Numbered from the stretch's first letter, positions 27,831 through 42,931 are shown. The stretch is DNA of 64,000 bases from Microbacterium testaceum (GCF_001476285.1 NZ_LDRU01000016.1:1-64000); one strand, 5' to 3'. Translations and numbers: made by a program. The notes: a model not told the origin generated them from the sequence alone.

Positions 27831-30067
27831 TGCTGTCCGCTCTCCGCTCGCGCGTGCGCGCCGCGCGGGACTCCGCCCTCCTGCGCCCCGTCGTCGCGCG
27901 GGCCGATCGCATCTGGTGGGCACGGGTCATCCGGCGCGCGGGCATCGTCGACCTCGCCTACGTCCGCGCGCAGACCGGGAAGACGCTCTCCGAGGCCGCG
28001 GCCGTGCGTCGATACGTGAACGGCGGATTCCGCACCGGCCTGCGCCTGTCGCCTCTCTTCGTCGACACCGCCGTGGGCGACCACCTCCCCGAGGCGTGGC
28101 GCGTCCCGGCCCTCTACGCCTACCTCGTCGCCGACCCTCGGGGTCTGCAGGTGAGCCCGCTGTGGGACGCGCAAGCCTACGGCGCCCGACACCCCGACTC
28201 GTGGGACGCCCCGGGCGGCCCCGTGGGGCACGCGTGGCGACGCCGCGAAACGCATTCGCTCCCGTACGGTCCCGAAGCCGAACCCGCCGCGGCGTCGTGG
28301 GCCGAACTCTCGACCGTCATCACACGGGCCGCGCATCGGGCGCGCGTCGGCGGCGAAGTGCCGGCCACCCCCGGGGAGCGCCCGCTCGAACGCGAGCTCA
28401 TTCTCGCGCTCGGACCCGACGAATGGGACTTCGACGAATCCCTCGCCGAGGCGGTGCTCTTCGCCGATCGCGACGACCAGGGCGTCGCCATCGCGGTGAT
28501 GGACGGCCGCGCCGAGGACTGGACGCTCGCGTCGATGATGGCGGCCTCGCACCCGCGCGTCCGCGTAAGCCGTCGTCGCCACGACGATCCCGCCCGGGCT
28601 CTCGACGAACTCCTGCGCAGTTCGGCGGCCGAGGTCGTCGTGGTTCGCGGACCCAACGAGACGCTCACCGCCGCGGACGCGATCCGTCTCGCCGAACGGC
28701 TCGAGGCCGAGCCGGTCGGCACGGCCGTGGCGCCGGTCTGGCGCGACGGTGACGGCACCATCGCCGCCGTCGGTGCCGACGCCGAGGGACGTTTCCTCGC
28801 GGGGCACCCCATCGAAGACATCTCCGCGCTCGGCACCGACACGAACCTCGAAGTGCCCGGTCTCGCCGGTCTCACGTTCGCCGCGCGACGCGACGACGTC
28901 CGGTCCGACCTGCGCGGATCGGATGCCGCGAGCCTCGTCGGAGAGCGCGCGATCGTGGCGCTCGACCTCGAGACGCGCACGCGCTCGACCGCCCCGCGTG
29001 CCGACCTCGACGGCATCCGTTCCGCGGTGCGGCCCGTCGAGACCGACGACCTGCTCCGTCGCGCGGGCTGGGAACGTGTGTCCGAGGGGCCGTCGCCGCG
29101 CGTGCGACGCCCGCCCCGCCGCACGACGCTGGCCGACGGAACGGAGGTCCCTGTCCTGCGCTGGGCGCTGCGCACCGCCATCCCGGTCGGGCCCCGCGCC
29201 GAGGGATGGGGAGACACGCACTTCGCACGCGCCCTCGCGGGCGCGCTGCGCCGTCTCGGGCAGGAGGTCGTCATCGACTCCTACGCCGCGCGCGCGCGTT
29301 CCACCCGCCACCTCGACGACGTCACCGTCGCCCTGCGCGGCCCGGAACCCCTCGAGGCCTCCCCCTACGGCGTCTCGCTCCTGTGGGTGATCAGCCACCC
29401 CGACGAGATCACCCGCGCCGACGTGAGGGGTTTCGACCGCGTGTTCGCCGCCTCAGCCCCGTGGGCCCGCGAAGCCGGAGCCGAGCTCGGGGTCGACATC
29501 GCCCCGCTCCTGCAGTGCACCGACGCCACCCGTTTCCGTCCGACCGGTCGGCCGCGCGGCGACGACATCCTCTTCGTCGGCACGGCTCGCGGCATCCTGC
29601 GTCCGTCCGTGGTCGAACCGATCCGCGCCGGCATCCCCGTCACGGTCATCGGACCGGACTGGCGCGGCTGGATCCCGGCCTCGCACATCCGCGCGACCGG
29701 CGTCGCGAACGACGAGCTCCCCGCGCTGTACGAGAGCGCCGGCGTCGTGCTCAACGACCACTGGCCCGCGATGCAGCGCCGCGGATTCATCGGCAACCGC
29801 CTCTTCGACGTGGTCGCCGCGGGCGGGCGGGCCATCAGCGACCGGGTCGAGGGGATCGACGCCCTGTTCGGCGGGGCGGTGGCGACCTACGACACGGTCC
29901 CGGAGCTCATCGACATGCTGTCGGGGGATCGGGATGCCGTGTTCCCCGACACCGCGACCCTGGCGGCGGCGTCGGAGCGGATCCGCGCCGAGCACTCCTT
30001 CGATGCGCGCGCCCGAACTCTTCTGGATGCCGCGCTGCGGGCCCGCGGGCTCGAGTCCACCGTCTGA
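27830..30067 (+). CDS. Two-part glycosyltransferase: unknown N-terminal region plus GT-B domain
   Basis: A 745-residue protein. The N-terminal roughly 400 residues do not match a family I recognise; they contain GIVDLAYVRAQTGKTLSEA and RYVNGGFRTGLRLSPLFVDT. A stretch with some GT-A character follows (EVVVVRGPNETLTAADAIRL). The C-terminal part, from about residue 450, has GWGDTHFARALAGALRRLGQ, FVGTARGILRPSVVEPIR and the donor-side NDHWPAMQRRGFIGNRLFDV, as in glycosyl transferase group 1 proteins with a CgeB-like end. It is last in the plus-strand operon and converges with the second Wzt gene. The role may be chain modification or termination; this is inference. Confidence 0.7.
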   Translation: MLSALRSRVRAARDSALLRPVVARADRIWWARVIRRAGIVDLAYVRAQTGKTLSEAAAVRRYVNGGFRTGLRLSPLFVDTAVGDHLPEAWRVPALYAYLVADPRGLQVSPLWDAQAYGARHPDSWDAPGGPVGHAWRRRETHSLPYGPEAEPAAASWAELSTVITRAAHRARVGGEVPATPGERPLERELILALGPDEWDFDESLAEAVLFADRDDQGVAIAVMDGRAEDWTLASMMAASHPRVRVSRRRHDDPARALDELLRSSAAEVVVVRGPNETLTAADAIRLAERLEAEPVGTAVAPVWRDGDGTIAAVGADAEGRFLAGHPIEDISALGTDTNLEVPGLAGLTFAARRDDVRSDLRGSDAASLVGERAIVALDLETRTRSTAPRADLDGIRSAVRPVETDDLLRRAGWERVSEGPSPRVRRPPRRTTLADGTEVPVLRWALRTAIPVGPRAEGWGDTHFARALAGALRRLGQEVVIDSYAARARSTRHLDDVTVALRGPEPLEASPYGVSLLWVISHPDEITRADVRGFDRVFAASAPWAREAGAELGVDIAPLLQCTDATRFRPTGRPRGDDILFVGTARGILRPSVVEPIRAGIPVTVIGPDWRGWIPASHIRATGVANDELPALYESAGVVLNDHWPAMQRRGFIGNRLFDVVAAGGRAISDRVEGIDALFGGAVATYDTVPELIDMLSGDRDAVFPDTATLAAASERIRAEHSFDARARTLLDAALRARGLESTV

Positions 30068-30146
30068 TCCGCCCGACCAGGCGGCTTCCACCCGACGCGG
30101 CCGCGCGGTTCGAGCGGCGCCGAACGCGCAATCGCGTGAGAACGCG

Positions 30147-31364
30147 TCAGCGGAAACGCACCTCGGCGGGGACCGAGCCGAGAGAGTCCGACTGACCGTG
30201 GACTGTGAACTCCGCGCCCTGCATGAGGGAGTGGGACGTCGACTCGCTGATGCCGTGCAGGTTCGCGTTGATCCAGTAGCTCCCCGGGTTGAAACGGGCG
30301 CCGTCGACGTCGACCTCGATGGTCACCGTCTCCCCCGCACGGAGCGGCGGGAGCGATGCGCCCAGCATGCTCGTGTTCGACGCGAGAGCGAGGAGCCCGG
30401 AGGCCGTGTCGATGCTGAAGCCGAGGGCCCACTCGTCGAGCGCGCGCAGACCGGTGACCGTGACCCCGACGCGGAAGGACTCTCCGGACTCGAAGTCGTT
30501 CGTCTTGCGTCCATCGGCCGACCGGACGTCGACCGAGACGATCTCGGCGGCTCGCGTGACCTGTTCCGGCCGGTCCGCGACCTTACCGGAGCCCTCTTCG
30601 AGGAGTTCACGGAAGCGCTCGACCGCCGCCTCGGCGAGGCCGTCGAATGCCACGCGTCCCTTGTCCATGAGGATCACCCGGTCGCACAGCTCCTCGATCT
30701 GATCGAGGGCGTGCGAGACGATGATGATCGTGCGCCCCTCGCGCTGGAACTCCTTGATCTTGTCGAGGCACTTCCGCTGGAACTGCTCGTCGCCGACGGC
30801 GAGGACCTCGTCGACCAGCAGGATGTCGGGATCCGTGTGCACCGCGATCGCGAAGGCGAGGCGCACGAACATCCCGGACGAGTAGAACTTCACCTGCGTG
30901 TCGATGAAGTCGCCGACGCCCGAGAAATCGAGGATGTCGTCGAAGCTCGACTTCGTCTCCTCGCGGCTGAGGCCGAGGACCGAGGCGTTCAGGTACACGT
31001 TCTCGCGCCCGGTCAGGTCGGGGTGGAAGCCGGCGCCGAGCTCGATGAGCGCGGCGACGCGTCCCCGTTGCTTGACGTCACCCGACGTGGGCTGGATGAT
31101 CCCGCCGATGACCTTGAGCAGCGTGCTCTTGCCGGAACCGTTGTGACCGATCAGGCCGATCGTGTTCCCGGCCCGGATGTCGAGGCTCACGTCGCTCAAT
31201 GCCCAGAAGTTCTGCCGGTGTCGACGCCCCGCGCGGCCGAGCGTGACGATCCGCTCCTTGATGGAGGTGTCCTTGCGCACCACGAAGCGCTTGGACACGT
31301 CGTTGAGGACGACGACCTCGGGGCGCGCCGGTGCGGGGGCCACGTCAAACGACATATCGATCAC
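30147..31364 (-). CDS. Polysaccharide ABC transporter ATP-binding protein with Wzt C-terminal domain
   Basis: A 405-residue protein. The ATPase domain (to about residue 245) has Walker A GHNGSGKST (73-81), signature YSSGMFVRLAF, Walker B ILLVDE (181-186) and VSHALDQ. About 150 further residues form a beta-rich domain (FRVGVTVTGLRALDEWALGF, FNPGSYWINANLHG). In Wzt of known systems this domain recognises the non-reducing end of the finished glycan and licenses export. The GTG start overlaps the permease stop by 4 nt; an ATG at 31355 is an alternative. The location downstream of two RgpF-like genes points to a rhamnan substrate. Confidence 0.88.
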   Translation of the reverse strand: MIDMSFDVAPAPARPEVVVLNDVSKRFVVRKDTSIKERIVTLGRAGRRHRQNFWALSDVSLDIRAGNTIGLIGHNGSGKSTLLKVIGGIIQPTSGDVKQRGRVAALIELGAGFHPDLTGRENVYLNASVLGLSREETKSSFDDILDFSGVGDFIDTQVKFYSSGMFVRLAFAIAVHTDPDILLVDEVLAVGDEQFQRKCLDKIKEFQREGRTIIIVSHALDQIEELCDRVILMDKGRVAFDGLAEAAVERFRELLEEGSGKVADRPEQVTRAAEIVSVDVRSADGRKTNDFESGESFRVGVTVTGLRALDEWALGFSIDTASGLLALASNTSMLGASLPPLRAGETVTIEVDVDGARFNPGSYWINANLHGISESTSHSLMQGAEFTVHGQSDSLGSVPAEVRFR

Positions 31365-32281
31365 AGTTCCTGGGCGAAGTTGCCCTGCAGGCGCACGAAG
31401 ACGCGGTGACTGAGCACGAGCAGCACGAGTCCTACCGCCAGGGCGATCGCCATGCGCAGCACGAGGTGCGCCGGCTGCTCCAGGCCGTCGCCGCCCAGCC
31501 AGAAGGCACGCTGGAACCCGAGGACGGCGAGGGTCAGGGGGTTATTGGTGTAGATCTCGAGCAGCGTGGGGCTGGTGATGATCTGGCTCGCCAGATGCCA
31601 GGCGTACAGCACGGGCGAGAGCCACATCAGCAGCATCGTCACGACCTCGACGAGATACTGCACGTCACGCAGGTAGACGTTGACCGCCGAGAAGAACAGG
31701 GCGAACGCCACACCGTAGACGAGGATCAGCATCAGCGACGGCACGACGTACACGATCTCCCAGTGCAGTGGAGGCTTGCCCGCGATCACGGTCGCGACCA
31801 GCAGCACGCCGAGCTGGATGAGGAAGTTGAACAGGGCCGACCCCGTGGCCGCCAGGGGGAAGATCTCCCGCGGCATGTAGACCTTCTTCACCACGCCGCC
31901 GTTGGCGATGATGGACCCGGTGCCACCCACCGCGATCTCCTGGAACAGGCTCATCGCGGTCAGACCGGTGAAGATGAAGATGGCGAAGTCGGGGATGCCG
32001 CGCGCCGCACCGAGGAACTGTCCGAGCACGACGAAGTAGATGCCCAGCAGGATGAGGGGGCGGATGAGCGCCCAGACGAATCCGAGTGCCGAGTCCTTGT
32101 AGCGCGCCTTGACGTCGCGCTTGACGAGAAGATCCAGCATCTCGCGCCGCGCGAAGATGTCGCGCAGCGTGGTCCACAGCGACGCGAACCCCAGGCCGGG
32201 GGTGACGCCGACGGAGCGCATCGGCATCTCCGCGAGGCGTGCGAAGCGCGCGTTAGCCGCGGCGGGTGAAGAACTGGGCAT
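31361..32281 (-). CDS. Polysaccharide ABC transporter permease (second Wzm-like)
   Basis: A 306-residue ABC-2 permease with about six helices. LLVKRDVKARYKDSALGFVW and PREIFPLAATGSALFNFLIQ are typical for polysaccharide and teichoic-acid exporters. An N-terminal soluble extension of about 40 residues precedes the membrane part. It is distinct from the permease at 14.2-15.0 kb, so this cell has two ABC glycan exporters in one locus. A TAGAAT hexamer 8 nt before the ATG could give it its own promoter downstream of the rgpF-like genes. Confidence 0.88.
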   Translation of the reverse strand: MPSSSPAAANARFARLAEMPMRSVGVTPGLGFASLWTTLRDIFARREMLDLLVKRDVKARYKDSALGFVWALIRPLILLGIYFVVLGQFLGAARGIPDFAIFIFTGLTAMSLFQEIAVGGTGSIIANGGVVKKVYMPREIFPLAATGSALFNFLIQLGVLLVATVIAGKPPLHWEIVYVVPSLMLILVYGVAFALFFSAVNVYLRDVQYLVEVVTMLLMWLSPVLYAWHLASQIITSPTLLEIYTNNPLTLAVLGFQRAFWLGGDGLEQPAHLVLRMAIALAVGLVLLVLSHRVFVRLQGNFAQEL

Positions 32282-32289
32282 GGGGACCG

Positions 32290-32295
32290 ATTCTA
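32290..32295 (-). promoter_or_regulatory. Putative -10 hexamer for second Wzm/Wzt pair
   Basis: Reads TAGAAT on the minus strand, the closest match to TATAAT in this set, 8 nt before the ATG at 32281. Confidence 0.4.
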
Positions 32296-32323
32296 GTGGT
32301 GAGATTCTGCACGACGTCTGAAC

Positions 32324-34254
32324 TCAGCGACGTCGCAGACGCTGCCGCGCGCGCCACAACCCGCCGCGCACTCCTTCGGTCCGCGCGAACAGACTGTCGA
32401 CGCGATCCGCCGCGTCCGGACGGTGGAGCCGCACCCACATGTCGACGAAGTCGCGGAACCGTCCCCACCCGATGTAGCCGGCGCGTCGAAGGAACTGCAC
32501 CTGGTGCTGGGTGTCTTCGGGCATCGTCGCCGACATCTGATCGAGGTTGTAATCGAAGGCCGTGTGGCTCTTGGCGAGGTACGCGGGCGTGGCGATCGTC
32601 ATCGAGTGGAACCCCAGCTCGCCCGCCGCGTAGACGGGCATCCGCTCGAGGATGTGGGCGAGTCCCCCGTCGACGTAGGCCTCGGCTCCGCCGAACTCGT
32701 CGTAGGTCCACTCCCGCTCGACGAGGAGCCGGAGCGCTTGCGGACGGGCGAAGAACATCGATCCGAACGGTGCGAGCGGCGAGACCTCGTCCAAGGGGAC
32801 GCGGATGCCGAGCTCGGCGCACAGTTCTGCGACCCCGGGTCGGTTCGCCCACCAGCTGTGCCCCATCGTGGGGTGACCGAGATGAACCGTGGGAGGGAAC
32901 GCGAGCCCGAGTCCCGGCTGCTGCTGGAAGAGGGCGACGACGTTGGCGGCTTCGTGCGGCCCGGCGAGGAGGTTCTCGAACTGATGACGACGGAAGTGCC
33001 GTCCCACGTTGGCGCCGTCCTGCGGCGTCTTCTTGGAGTGGATCTTGACCACGAGGTCGTAGTCGTCGGAGAGCAGCACGTCGCGGCATCCGATGAGGAA
33101 CGCCGCCTGGTCACGCCCGTTGTTCGAGGCGACGACACGGACGTCCACTCGTCCCGGGAACTTCCGGGCGGCGACGATGCGCTCGATCTCGTCGGCTCGT
33201 TCTCGCTCGGGCGTCGTGACGATGAGATCGACGTCTCCCGGCAGGTACCCGGCGCGATCGAGAATCTCGTCGGTCATCTCGACGTAGAAGATGTGCGCGA
33301 TCACGGCCGTGCGCAGCGGTTTGGCGGGATCATACGCATCATCCGTCGGCGACAGGACGCGCAACAGCGCCGCGTCGGCGTTCAGGACGCGCGGCTCGAC
33401 GTTTCGGGCGAGATCGTCGAAGATCAGCTCGACCGGGTACCCGTTGCGCTCGGCCGCCTCGAGGGTCCACTTGCCGATGACGGCGACACGATCGAGGAAC
33501 ACCGGCCACTGGAAGAACGGCCGCCGCTTGAGCGTCGGACACCCCGCATCGATGAGCTGCTCGGCGTAGAGGACCGCGTGGTTTTCGATCTTGTCGGTGA
33601 GCGTCGGAAACGCCACCTCGCCCGAGAACCCCTGCTGAGTGAAGTGCTGCGTGAAGATGCCCTCGTGCTTGGTGACCGCGTCCGAGTAGGTCTTCATCGC
33701 GGGCAGATCTCGCCAGTACGCCTGCCACTCGGGTGAGGTGAACATGCGCCGACGGACGGCAACCCAGTACGACTGGAGGTGATAGGGCAGGTAGTCCTGG
33801 TCCTCCGGGGTGAACGGGTGCGGTTCCACGCGCAGGTGGTCCGTCATGCCCCAGAAGTGCAGCGGGTGGGCGTTCATCCGATCGAAGATCGGTCCGAACG
33901 GGCGGATCGGCCCGAACCAGGTGTCGTTCACGAGCAGAAGCTCGTCGAACGACGCGACCCGCTCCCCCACGGCATCCAGCCCGTGCTTGTAGCCCCAGAT
34001 GTCGTAGCCCTCGTTGGGACGCTCCAGCACCAGGTCGCCGACCGTCTCGAGACGCTCTCGTCCCTTGGCGGTGAGCGGACCGTTCGAGACCACGACGATC
34101 TCGTCGCAGAAGGCGCGCAGGTGCTCGAGTGCGTAGAGGACGAAGTCGCCCACCTCGCCCCGACGGTCGAACACCACGTAGATGAGCAGACGTTTGCCGT
34201 CCTCCGGGAACGTGTCGGCGGGGCGCGTCCAGTCGCCGATGAGCTCTGCGGTCT

Positions 34255-34258
<4 letters not shown>
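32324..34258 (-). CDS. Rhamnan synthesis F (RgpF-like) protein 2
   Basis: A 644-residue protein whose GTG overlaps the stop of the related gene upstream (GTGA). The first half has RLLIYVVFDRRGEVGDFVLY, then RPNEGYDIWGYKHGLD and LLLVNDTWFGPI, a GT-A-like pattern. The second half repeats the theme with TAVIAHIFYVEMTDEIL, SNNGRDQAAFLIGCRDVL, DDYDLVVKIHSKKTP and VSPLAPFGSMFFARP. These motifs define the RgpF family (PF05045), which builds rhamnose-rich cell-wall polysaccharides in streptococci and other bacteria. Two catalytic-like modules in one chain are usual for the family. rmlA upstream supplies the donor pathway. Confidence 0.85.
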
Positions 34259-39573
<5,315 letters not shown>

Positions 39574-39576
39574 CCG

Positions 39577-39630
39577 TGAACACGACGAACCCCGCTTCAC
39601 CCGAGGGTGGAGCGGGGTTCGTCGTGTTCA
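39577..39630. terminator. Bidirectional terminator hairpin, 20-bp perfect stem
   Basis: Arms at 39577-39596 and 39611-39630 are perfect reverse complements (starting TGAACACGACGAACCCCGCT). The 14-nt loop can itself fold (CACCC/GGGTG). It lies 3 nt after the RmlC-RmlD stop and its right arm contains the stop codon of the convergent 905-aa gene, so one element serves both. There is no U-tract, as is common in high-GC bacteria. Confidence 0.85.
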
Positions 39631-42345
39631 GCCCACCGTGACCGTTTTGCATCCCAGATCGACGCTGAAGGCGCCCTTGTCGTCCGGGATGCTCACGCAG
39701 ACCTGACGCTTGCCCTTCTTCGCCGTGAGCCGTTGCTCGAAACCGTGGATCGAACCCGCAGCGGGGAACGCCGCGCCCACGTCGGGGCGGGACTTGTCCG
39801 CCCGGACGGAAGTGGTCGTGCCGTCGATCGATACTCGGACCGACACGGGTGCCTTCACGTCGGGGTCGAAAGCCCACCCGCGCACCGAAACCGATCCCGT
39901 TCCCGCGCTGACGGCATCGAGGTTGCCGACCGGAGCGCCCGCCGCGCCCGTCACGGTGGTGCATCCCAGCAGGGGATTCGCACCGACCGTGTTGATCGCG
40001 TAGATGCACAACCTCGAGGTGCCGACGGGGATCTTCACGGAAGACTGGAAACCGTGCGCCGCACCGTAGAGAGGGAAGACCGCGCCGACGTCGGGACGAC
40101 TGCGGTCCGCCGTGAGCACCGTCGCCGATGACCCGACGTACACGTGCACGGCGATCGGCTTGGCGGTGTCGGGATCGATCGCCCAGCCACGGACGGTCGC
40201 GGTGTTACCGGCCACACGCACCTCGTCGACACTTCCGACCGGAGTGCGTCCCTCATCGCGCGTGGCGACCGACTTGCACCCCAGGTCGGTGTCGGGGCCG
40301 CTGGTGTTGATCGCGGTCACACAGACCTTCGACGGTCCGATCGGGATGTCCACGGCTCGCGAGAATCCATGCGCCGCACCGTAGAGGGGGTAAACCGCGG
40401 CGACGTCGGGTCGCGACGCGTTGGCCGTCACCCGGGTGCTCTTCCCATCGACCGAGATGCGAACCGCGATGGGACGGACGGTGTCGGGATCGATCGCCCA
40501 ACCCGACACGGTCGCGCTGCGCCCCGAGACCGTCACCGAGTCCAGGCTTCCGACCGGAGCCTGCCCCTTGTCCTTGCCCGTCACCCTCTGACAGCCGAGG
40601 GTCGTGTTGCCGCCCGCGGTGTTGATCGCGTAGGCGCACACCGTGCTGTCCCCCGTCGGAAGGTCGACGACCTCCGAGAAGCCGTGCGCGCTGCCGTACG
40701 CGGGGTAGGCGGCGCCGACGTCACTGCGCGCATCGTCAGCGGTGTACGCCTTGCCCTGTCCGCCCACGTAGATGTGCACCGGGATGGCTTTCTTCGTGTC
40801 GGGATCGATGGCCCATCCCCGCACGCGCGCGGAGGTCCCCGCCACATCGATTCCGTCCAGGCTCCCGATGGGGGCGCGCCCGATGTCCCGCGCTGCGGGG
40901 GTCATGATGTTGCGGCACCCGAGAGTCGCGTTGTCGCCGCGCCCCGTGTTGATGCCGTACACGCAGAGTTGCTTGGCATCCAGAGGGATCTTCAGCGTGA
41001 CGTTGTAACCGTGGGCCGTCCCGTGGACCGGATAGGGGCCCGCGAGGTCGGGGCGATTCGAGGTCGCGGTGAACGCGGTGCCGACCCCGTCGACGTAGAC
41101 GTGGACGGCGATGGACGAGGCCGTGTCCGGATCGAGGGCCCACCCCGACACCGTCACCGATCCCGACGATGCCTTCACGACGTCGACGGCACCCACCGGC
41201 GATCCCGTGTAGAAGGGCATGTCGCGGCATCCGAGGGTCACGTTCGAGCCCTGTCCGGTATTGACCGCGTACAGACAGACCTGGCCCGTGCCCCCTTGGG
41301 TGACCGGGACACGCGCGTCGAAGCCGTGTCGGTTGCCGCTCCCGGGGTACGCGGCACCCACATCCGCGCGATCGCCGTCGGCGGTGAGCGTCGTCACGAC
41401 GCCGCCCAGTGAAGCCTGCACCTGAATGGGGCTGGTGGTATCCGGGTCGATCGCCCAACCACGCACACGGATGCCACCGGGGTACGCCTCGATGGCGTCG
41501 ATGTTGCCGAAGGGGCGGCCACCCGCGCGTGTCGAGCCGAACCAGTCGGTGAACGTGCGCCAGAAGTTGCGGTTGCCGTAGGCGGAGCATCCGTCGCCGG
41601 TGCCGTAGAGATTGTCGAGCGCGGCGCGATTCGGGACGTACGGCGTGTAGATGTACAGGCCGGCGGTAGCGGCGTTCTCGATGTAGACGCGCTGTGTTCC
41701 GCAGCCGCCGTCCGGGTTGTAGAGGATGTTGTTCCAGCGGCCCTGCTGGTAACCCCACCACGTGGGGTTCAAGCGGTAGACCTCGAACTGACGGGCCCCG
41801 TAGTAGACCTGGTAGAAGAAGCCCGCCGTCGAGTCATCGCACGGGGCGGTGTCCGGGCATCCCTGCCCAGTCGCCGCCCGATAGTTCCAGTCGGACGGAG
41901 CGGTCGAGGTGATGAGGCCCTGCTCCTTCTGCAGGAGCACGAGAAGCGCCTTCTGACTGATCCCGCACGAGCGCGCGACCTTGTCGATGATGGTCGACGC
42001 GCTCTCGTTCGGCTGACCTTGATATCCGTTGCAGTACTTGTCCGCCGGTCGGTTGTCGGTGTTCTGGCGGTAATCCTTGATGCAGGTGTACCCGGAACGG
42101 CACGAGGGCACCTGTCGTTCCATGAACGCCTGGATGTCGTTCGAGCTCATCGCGTCGCCGTCGTAGAACACCGCATCGTCGATGATGTTGCCGGCGTTCC
42201 AGTCCGACGCGTCGGCGGCCGCAGCGGCCCCCACCGGGCTCACCGTCGCGGGCAGTGCGACAGGGACGGCCACGAGGACGGCGATCACACACGCCCAGAC
42301 GGCGATGACCGCCGCGACGCTGCGGCGGCGGGTGCGGACGATCAC
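39628..42345 (-). CDS. Secreted protein: N-terminal cell-wall domain plus six 'GWAIDPDT' repeats
   Basis: A 905-residue exported protein. A signal peptide or anchor spans about residues 11-42 (VAAVIAVWACVIAVLVAVPV). An N-terminal domain to about residue 275 has NIIDDAVFYDGDAM, paired Cys, GISQKALLVLLQKEQGLIT and YGNRNFWRTFTDWFG. Six repeats of roughly 100 residues follow, each with the core (V/S)GWA(I/L/F)DPD, then YPxxGxxHGF, then VCVYAINTG and an LGC Cys. The N-terminal helix with KEQ resembles the active-site helix of lysozyme-like transglycosylases; this is inference only. The repeats may bind wall or glycan. The stop codon sits in the shared terminator, and the start overlaps the upstream lipoprotein gene. 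Confidence 0.8.
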   Translation of the reverse strand: MIVRTRRRSVAAVIAVWACVIAVLVAVPVALPATVSPVGAAAAADASDWNAGNIIDDAVFYDGDAMSSNDIQAFMERQVPSCRSGYTCIKDYRQNTDNRPADKYCNGYQGQPNESASTIIDKVARSCGISQKALLVLLQKEQGLITSTAPSDWNYRAATGQGCPDTAPCDDSTAGFFYQVYYGARQFEVYRLNPTWWGYQQGRWNNILYNPDGGCGTQRVYIENAATAGLYIYTPYVPNRAALDNLYGTGDGCSAYGNRNFWRTFTDWFGSTRAGGRPFGNIDAIEAYPGGIRVRGWAIDPDTTSPIQVQASLGGVVTTLTADGDRADVGAAYPGSGNRHGFDARVPVTQGGTGQVCLYAVNTGQGSNVTLGCRDMPFYTGSPVGAVDVVKASSGSVTVSGWALDPDTASSIAVHVYVDGVGTAFTATSNRPDLAGPYPVHGTAHGYNVTLKIPLDAKQLCVYGINTGRGDNATLGCRNIMTPAARDIGRAPIGSLDGIDVAGTSARVRGWAIDPDTKKAIPVHIYVGGQGKAYTADDARSDVGAAYPAYGSAHGFSEVVDLPTGDSTVCAYAINTAGGNTTLGCQRVTGKDKGQAPVGSLDSVTVSGRSATVSGWAIDPDTVRPIAVRISVDGKSTRVTANASRPDVAAVYPLYGAAHGFSRAVDIPIGPSKVCVTAINTSGPDTDLGCKSVATRDEGRTPVGSVDEVRVAGNTATVRGWAIDPDTAKPIAVHVYVGSSATVLTADRSRPDVGAVFPLYGAAHGFQSSVKIPVGTSRLCIYAINTVGANPLLGCTTVTGAAGAPVGNLDAVSAGTGSVSVRGWAFDPDVKAPVSVRVSIDGTTTSVRADKSRPDVGAAFPAAGSIHGFEQRLTAKKGKRQVCVSIPDDKGAFSVDLGCKTVTVG

Positions 42346-42869
42346 TGCCCTGGCTCGATCGTCGCGGTCGCGGAGAGCGCGCGCAGCTGCGGGGATTCGT
42401 ATCCGACGTGGAAGGACACCTTCTCTTCGCCGCTCGCAACGGGGATGGACATCAGGCCGCAGTAGGTGACGCCCTTGCCTTCCGTTCCGGCGACCGAGAC
42501 CGATTCCTGCGTGTCATCGCGCGTGAGCGTGCACGTGCCGCCGGACTCGGCGACCCCGGGTACCATCGCGGTCACCTCGAGGGCGCCGTCACGGACCTCG
42601 GAGGTCACCACGAGGATCTCGCCGTTGTACGGCGTGTCGGACGTCGGGCTCTCGCTCGGTTCGGGCTGGGGCGTCGAGGTCACGATCGGAGTGGGGCTGG
42701 CGGTGGGCGACGCCGACGGCGAGAGGCTCGGCGACGGTCTCGGAGCGCCCGCGACGGGCGTCGCGCAGGCCGACAGCGTCACGACGCCGGCGACGAGGAG
42801 AAGGGCGGGCAGCGCGACGCGCGCCCGCCTCGGACGAGACGGGACAGCGGCGTCGTGTAGGTGCTTCAC
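42342..42869 (-). CDS. Putative lipoprotein with Ser/Pro-rich linker
   Basis: A 175-residue protein. A basic N-terminus and hydrophobic helix end in the lipobox TLSAC, with Cys35 as the probable lipidation site. A 40-residue Ser/Pro/Thr linker follows (SPSLSPSASPTASPTPIV), then a small beta-rich domain of about 95 residues with one Cys pair. There is no recognised family. The stop overlaps the start of the secreted six-repeat protein (ATGA), so the two may act together at the cell surface. The GTG at 42869 is the only start giving a complete signal sequence. Confidence 0.7.
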   Translation of the reverse strand: MKHLHDAAVPSRPRRARVALPALLLVAGVVTLSACATPVAGAPRPSPSLSPSASPTASPTPIVTSTPQPEPSESPTSDTPYNGEILVVTSEVRDGALEVTAMVPGVAESGGTCTLTRDDTQESVSVAGTEGKGVTYCGLMSIPVASGEEKVSFHVGYESPQLRALSATATIEPGQ

Positions 42870-42931
42870 GCGTTCATTATGCGTGGCTTAAGTGACAGAT
42901 GGGAATATTGCCGACAATCGGTAGACCCCCG

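Noticed and set aside
30068-30146. Terminator between the 745-aa glycosyltransferase and second Wzt gene
   Set aside because: Only weak short GC palindromes are present; no stem stands out from the base composition.
42870-42931. Operator-like palindrome upstream of the lipoprotein gene (CCGACAATCGG)
   Set aside because: Arms are only 4 bp around a 3-nt centre; not distinguishable from chance, although the gap is AT-richer than its surroundings.
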